From Lysobacterales bacterium (GTDB lineage: Bacteria > Pseudomonadota > Gammaproteobacteria > Xanthomonadales > Rhodanobacteraceae), in NCBI GenBank assembly GCA_013298265.1, contig JAAFHE010000127.1:1-7957 (forward strand): a DNA stretch of 7,957 nucleotides, written 5' to 3'. Positions within the stretch are counted from its first letter, which is position 1. Each line of letters begins with the position of its first letter. Made by a program: the position numbers and the translations under genes. Positions 5,328-7,957 of this stretch are shown here, piece by piece. The notes beneath the pieces are model-generated. The model was not told the origin of the DNA and made no database searches. It saw only the letters and a program-made list of their open reading frames with translations.

Positions 5328-6512
5328 CTATGCCTTTACCAGCTTCGCGGCGCTGGGATCGTAGACGTAGCCGGTGATGCTGCCATCCCTGATGCGCGCA
5401 ACGGCCTCGTCGATGACGAACAGCGGAACGAGAAACCATTCCTCAGGCTGCACCGGGTGACCGAAACGGTCGTTGATGGTGATATTCAATCGCGCGGGCG
5501 CAAACAGCCGGTGGAATAGTTTCTCCATCCGGATTCGGTTGATGCCCGCGAGCTTGTAGGTCGCCGCCACTTCGACTTTCGCCAGCAGGTAAGTGGAGTC
5601 GTGTTCGGCGTTCGCTATGCGCGTCTCCACCTTGCCGCCGGTCACGCCCATCTTGTGGATGATGTCGCGGTGCTGCGCGACATAGGGATGGTCGGAGAGG
5701 GAGCGCAAGACGTAGATCGTGCCGCTTTCAACATCGTCGGCCTCAAACTCGCCGCCGAAGGAGAGTTGCCCGCTCTCGGGCGAAGCCAGCCGCCGCGCGG
5801 CAGGGTCGTTGTAGAAAGCACGCTGGAGCGAGCGCAGCAGCAGATTGCTTTCGGTGCCGTTGGAAAAGATGAGGCGCAGGCGGCGGTCCACTTCCCCGGC
5901 GGTGGTTTTCAGCGGCTCGCCGACTTCGGCGACGTACAGCGTGATGCCATCGAGAACGAAAAAGTCCCCGGCCTCGATCGCGCGGCGGCCCGCCTCTATC
6001 GGCTGGGACTGGCGCAAGCCGGTCGTGACTTCCGTCGTCACACGCGCGAACAGTGGCTTGAACGAGTCGAAGTCCTCGCATGGCTTGCGATCCGCGATCT
6101 CCTCGATGGCGCGCTTGTCGGCGCTGGTACGGACATGGCGCAGGACCGTGATGTCGTCCGCCTCGGCGACGCCCGCCAGTTCGGCAGCCAGGGAGTCGAT
6201 GTCGATGGTTTCCTCCGCTCGACCGGCAGCGGCTGACGCAACGGCAAGCAAGCCCTGATGGTCCAGCGGCTCCAGCAGGACGCGGCAGTCCGGGAGCGCG
6301 CGCAAGCGGTCCAGGCGCACGGCGTAAAGACGCTCAAATATGTCGCGGTCTTCACCGTGCAGCGGTGCGCGGCCGTGCTTCTCCGCAAAGCGTTGGATTT
6401 CCTCGAAGCCGGCAATCACGCGCTCCTCGCTGGCCGGGCGTCCACCCTTGTTCTCGGGTGGTGCGAACTCGGCAAGCTCCGCGGCAAGCGCGTCGAGATC
6501 GGAGTCACTCAT
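5328..6512 (-). CDS. GIY-YIG nuclease family protein (T5orf172/MUG113-like)
   Basis: The protein has 394 residues from the ATG at 6512. This start is chosen over an ATG at 6632 because it overlaps the helicase stop as ATGAGTGA and has GGAGG six bases upstream. The nuclease domain is C-terminal: GTIYVL (264-269) is the GIY half and HKMGVTGG (286-293) replaces the YIG half, with His in place of Tyr, as I recall being usual in this subfamily. Arg298, Glu330 in MEKLFHRLF (metal-binding acid) and EEWF (357-360) complete the expected active-site pattern. The enzyme would cut DNA, probably in the cytoplasm with the helicase as partner. The N-terminal half is a specific extension: residues 41-78 carry an FxxxHGRxP...D..ER motif like that at the helicase C-terminus, followed by an unassigned region (80-260) probably for targeting or protein contact. 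It ends with an amber TAG at 5328-5330. The domain call is solid; the biological role is inferred. Confidence 0.85.
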   Translation of the reverse strand: MSDSDLDALAAELAEFAPPENKGGRPASEERVIAGFEEIQRFAEKHGRAPLHGEDRDIFERLYAVRLDRLRALPDCRVLLEPLDHQGLLAVASAAAGRAEETIDIDSLAAELAGVAEADDITVLRHVRTSADKRAIEEIADRKPCEDFDSFKPLFARVTTEVTTGLRQSQPIEAGRRAIEAGDFFVLDGITLYVAEVGEPLKTTAGEVDRRLRLIFSNGTESNLLLRSLQRAFYNDPAARRLASPESGQLSFGGEFEADDVESGTIYVLRSLSDHPYVAQHRDIIHKMGVTGGKVETRIANAEHDSTYLLAKVEVAATYKLAGINRIRMEKLFHRLFAPARLNITINDRFGHPVQPEEWFLVPLFVIDEAVARIRDGSITGYVYDPSAAKLVKA

Positions 6513-7957
6513 AGCGTCCCTCCGCCTTGAAACGCATGAAGGCGGCCGCGCCTTCGGCCATGCGTCGCTCCCACGCATCCTGGGAATCGAGCGACGGAAT
6601 ACGGCCGCGTTCCCTCTTGAACTGGACGGCACGAACGGCCATCGCTTTCGCCTCGTCGGGCGTCAGGCTGGTGCGCTTGGCCGAGATGGCCGCCGCGACC
6701 TGCTTCAAGCTGTCCTCGCTCATGGCCTTGGCGAGAATGGCGTAGGCCTCCCCGAAAGGGTTGATGCGGTCGATCAGGTCGATGTCCAGTTCGCGCACGT
6801 CCATCGCGAAGCGGCGCACGCCGTCGATCAGGGCGGTGTTGGGCGAACCGTCGCCCTCGCCCTGGCCTTCGGTAACGAGCCGCTTGGCCTGTTGCGTGAG
6901 GTTGAGCGCAGCAACGGCGTGCTGGCGCACGGCCTCCTGATCTTCGGCGTCGAGCTCGGGATACTTGTCCTTGATGATCTTGCCCATCCGAACCTGCGTC
7001 AGCTCCTCAGGCACCAGCTCTTCGTCGAACAGGCCGCGCTCGATGGTGGGCTTGTCCTGCACGAAAGCCGCGATGACTTCGTTCAGGTCTTGCTGACAGA
7101 TTCGCGCCGCCTCCTTGCTCCTGGGCTCGGCGAGGCCTCTGATCTCGATTTCGTATGACCCTCTGTGCTCGTTGACACCGACATTGCAGCGGCTGGAGTC
7201 GTAGCCGCCTTCGCCGTAGTCGAAGCCCGGCGACGGCCCGTTGTCGGGGTGCTTGGGCTTGAATTCGAAGCGCGGCGCGAGAACCTGCTCCATCAGCAGG
7301 CTCGCCGCAATAGCCTTCAAGGTATCGTTGACGGCTTCGGTGACCGCTTCCTCGGCCGCATCCGGCTCGGCGATCAGGTTGGTGAACCTCGCACGGATCT
7401 TGCCCGGCGCGTCGCGGGTGGCACGACCGATGATCTGCACGATCTCGGTCAGGCTGGCGCGGTAGCCCACGGTCAGCGCATGTTGACACCAGATCCAGTC
7501 GAAGCCTTCCTTCGCCATTCCCAGCGCGATGATGATGTCCACATGCGCCCGGTTGTTCTTCTGCGCCGGGTCCTTGAGCGCGGCGGACACGCGGTCGCGC
7601 CTGGCGGCATCGTCATCGACGAGATCGGCGATCCGCAGCACGCGGCCATCGGCGCGCCTGACGAGCTGAAAACCAGTCGCCGGGTCGATGCCTTGCCACT
7701 CCCCCAGCGCCTCGATGATGTGCTCCACCTCGCGCATCTTGTCCTTCGTGCTTTCACGCGAATTGACGTTGGGGATGTGGACGATGGTCTTCTCGGTGGG
7801 ATCGAGGACATTGAGGATGTCATCGACGTAAGGGCCGCTGTAGAAGAAGTAGCCGATGTCGAGTTGCTTGAGGTACTCGTAACCGTTGAGCTGTTCGTAG
7901 TAGGTGTAGGTGACGGTATCGAACTTCGACTCGTCCGACGGTGCAAGCACAGCCTCG
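6505..7957 (-). CDS. Superfamily 2 DEAD/Res-type helicase, C-terminal 483 codons (5' end outside window)
   Basis: The frame is open to the right edge, so the true start and the Walker A/DEAD half are missing. Counting from the GTG codon at 7950, the second RecA-like domain shows KTIVHIPN (54-61, motif IV region), DIIIALGMAKEGFDW (138-152, motif V) and QIIGRATRD (172-180, motif VI with Gln172, Arg176 and Arg179). This is the arrangement of Res-like helicases of restriction and phage-defence systems. After it come about 300 residues of mostly helical, unassigned sequence, ending with FKRERGRIP and D..ER (444-462), reminiscent of the helicase-associated repeat. The stop (6505-6507) lies inside the start of the GIY-YIG gene, so the two proteins are made together. 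It probably uses ATP to move along DNA and present it to the nuclease; this is inference. Known families with similar pairs include type III restriction enzymes and several defence helicases, but I cannot assign one. Confidence 0.88.
   Translation of the reverse strand, partial: EAVLAPSDESKFDTVTYTYYEQLNGYEYLKQLDIGYFFYSGPYVDDILNVLDPTEKTIVHIPNVNSRESTKDKMREVEHIIEALGEWQGIDPATGFQLVRRADGRVLRIADLVDDDAARRDRVSAALKDPAQKNNRAHVDIIIALGMAKEGFDWIWCQHALTVGYRASLTEIVQIIGRATRDAPGKIRARFTNLIAEPDAAEEAVTEAVNDTLKAIAASLLMEQVLAPRFEFKPKHPDNGPSPGFDYGEGGYDSSRCNVGVNEHRGSYEIEIRGLAEPRSKEAARICQQDLNEVIAAFVQDKPTIERGLFDEELVPEELTQVRMGKIIKDKYPELDAEDQEAVRQHAVAALNLTQQAKRLVTEGQGEGDGSPNTALIDGVRRFAMDVRELDIDLIDRINPFGEAYAILAKAMSEDSLKQVAAAISAKRTSLTPDEAKAMAVRAVQFKRERGRIPSLDSQDAWERRMAEGAAAFMRFKAEGRYE
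6519..6523 (-). promoter_or_regulatory. Strong Shine-Dalgarno of the GIY-YIG gene
   Basis: GGAGG on the minus strand lies six bases before the ATG at 6512, inside the last codons of the helicase gene. It decides the nuclease start in favour of 6512 and, with the ATGAGTGA overlap, shows independent re-initiation coupled to helicase translation. Confidence 0.8.

Noticed and set aside
4695..5519. Plus-strand open frame (274 codons) covering the SNF2 promoter region and the small frame
   Set aside because: Arg/Ser/Pro-rich, overlaps the SNF2 start, the small minus frame and the nuclease end, and shows no domain or ribosome site.
6513..6632. Longer start for the GIY-YIG gene (ATG at 6632, 40 extra residues)
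   Set aside because: The extra residues are Arg/Ser/Pro-rich, lie fully inside the helicase gene in another frame, and the 6512 start has GGAGG at ideal spacing plus the ATGAGTGA overlap.
6340..7158. Plus-strand open frame (272 codons)
   Set aside because: Antisense shadow of the nuclease and helicase genes, which are firmly supported.

Overview
The window looks like part of the chromosome of a GC-rich proteobacterium. The bases are strongly G/C-biased at third codon positions, and the left end carries the Proteobacteria-type cobalamin lower-ligand genes cobT and cobC. A member of the Xanthomonadales is possible, but that is a guess from gene style, not from a marker gene.

Left part (1-2014): the 3' end of cobT and a complete cobC lie on the plus strand and touch through a 1-nt TGATG overlap. 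Convergent to them, 22 bp away, is a minus-strand gene (818-2014) for an exported, cysteine-containing protein that I do not recognise. The visible CobT lacks the expected catalytic glutamate: a run of five GGC codons occupies the place of the usual LGEGSGA-type loop. A non-coding stretch of about 330 bp (2015-2347) with several GC-rich inverted repeats separates this from the rest.

Right part (2348-7957): everything is on the minus strand and reads like an accessory DNA-processing island. In transcription order it holds: (i) the C-terminal 483 codons of a superfamily 2 DEAD/Res-type helicase, cut by the window edge; (ii) a GIY-YIG (T5orf172/MUG113-like) nuclease gene that starts inside the helicase stop (ATGAGTGA, 8-nt overlap) behind a strong Shine-Dalgarno; (iii) a small unidentified reading frame, 5255-4986, in the same frame as the nuclease gene after its amber stop; (iv) after a 175-bp spacer with two inverted repeats, a complete 820-residue SWIM zinc-finger + SNF2 ATPase.

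The helicase and nuclease are clearly co-translated and share a similar short motif at the C-terminus of one and the N-terminus of the other. They therefore very probably work as one unit, with a motor loading or feeding a nuclease, as in anti-phage or restriction-like systems. I cannot match the pair to a named defence system from sequence alone. The SWIM-SNF2 protein may belong to the same island or be an independent neighbour. No tRNA, rRNA, CRISPR array, transposase or integrase was seen.
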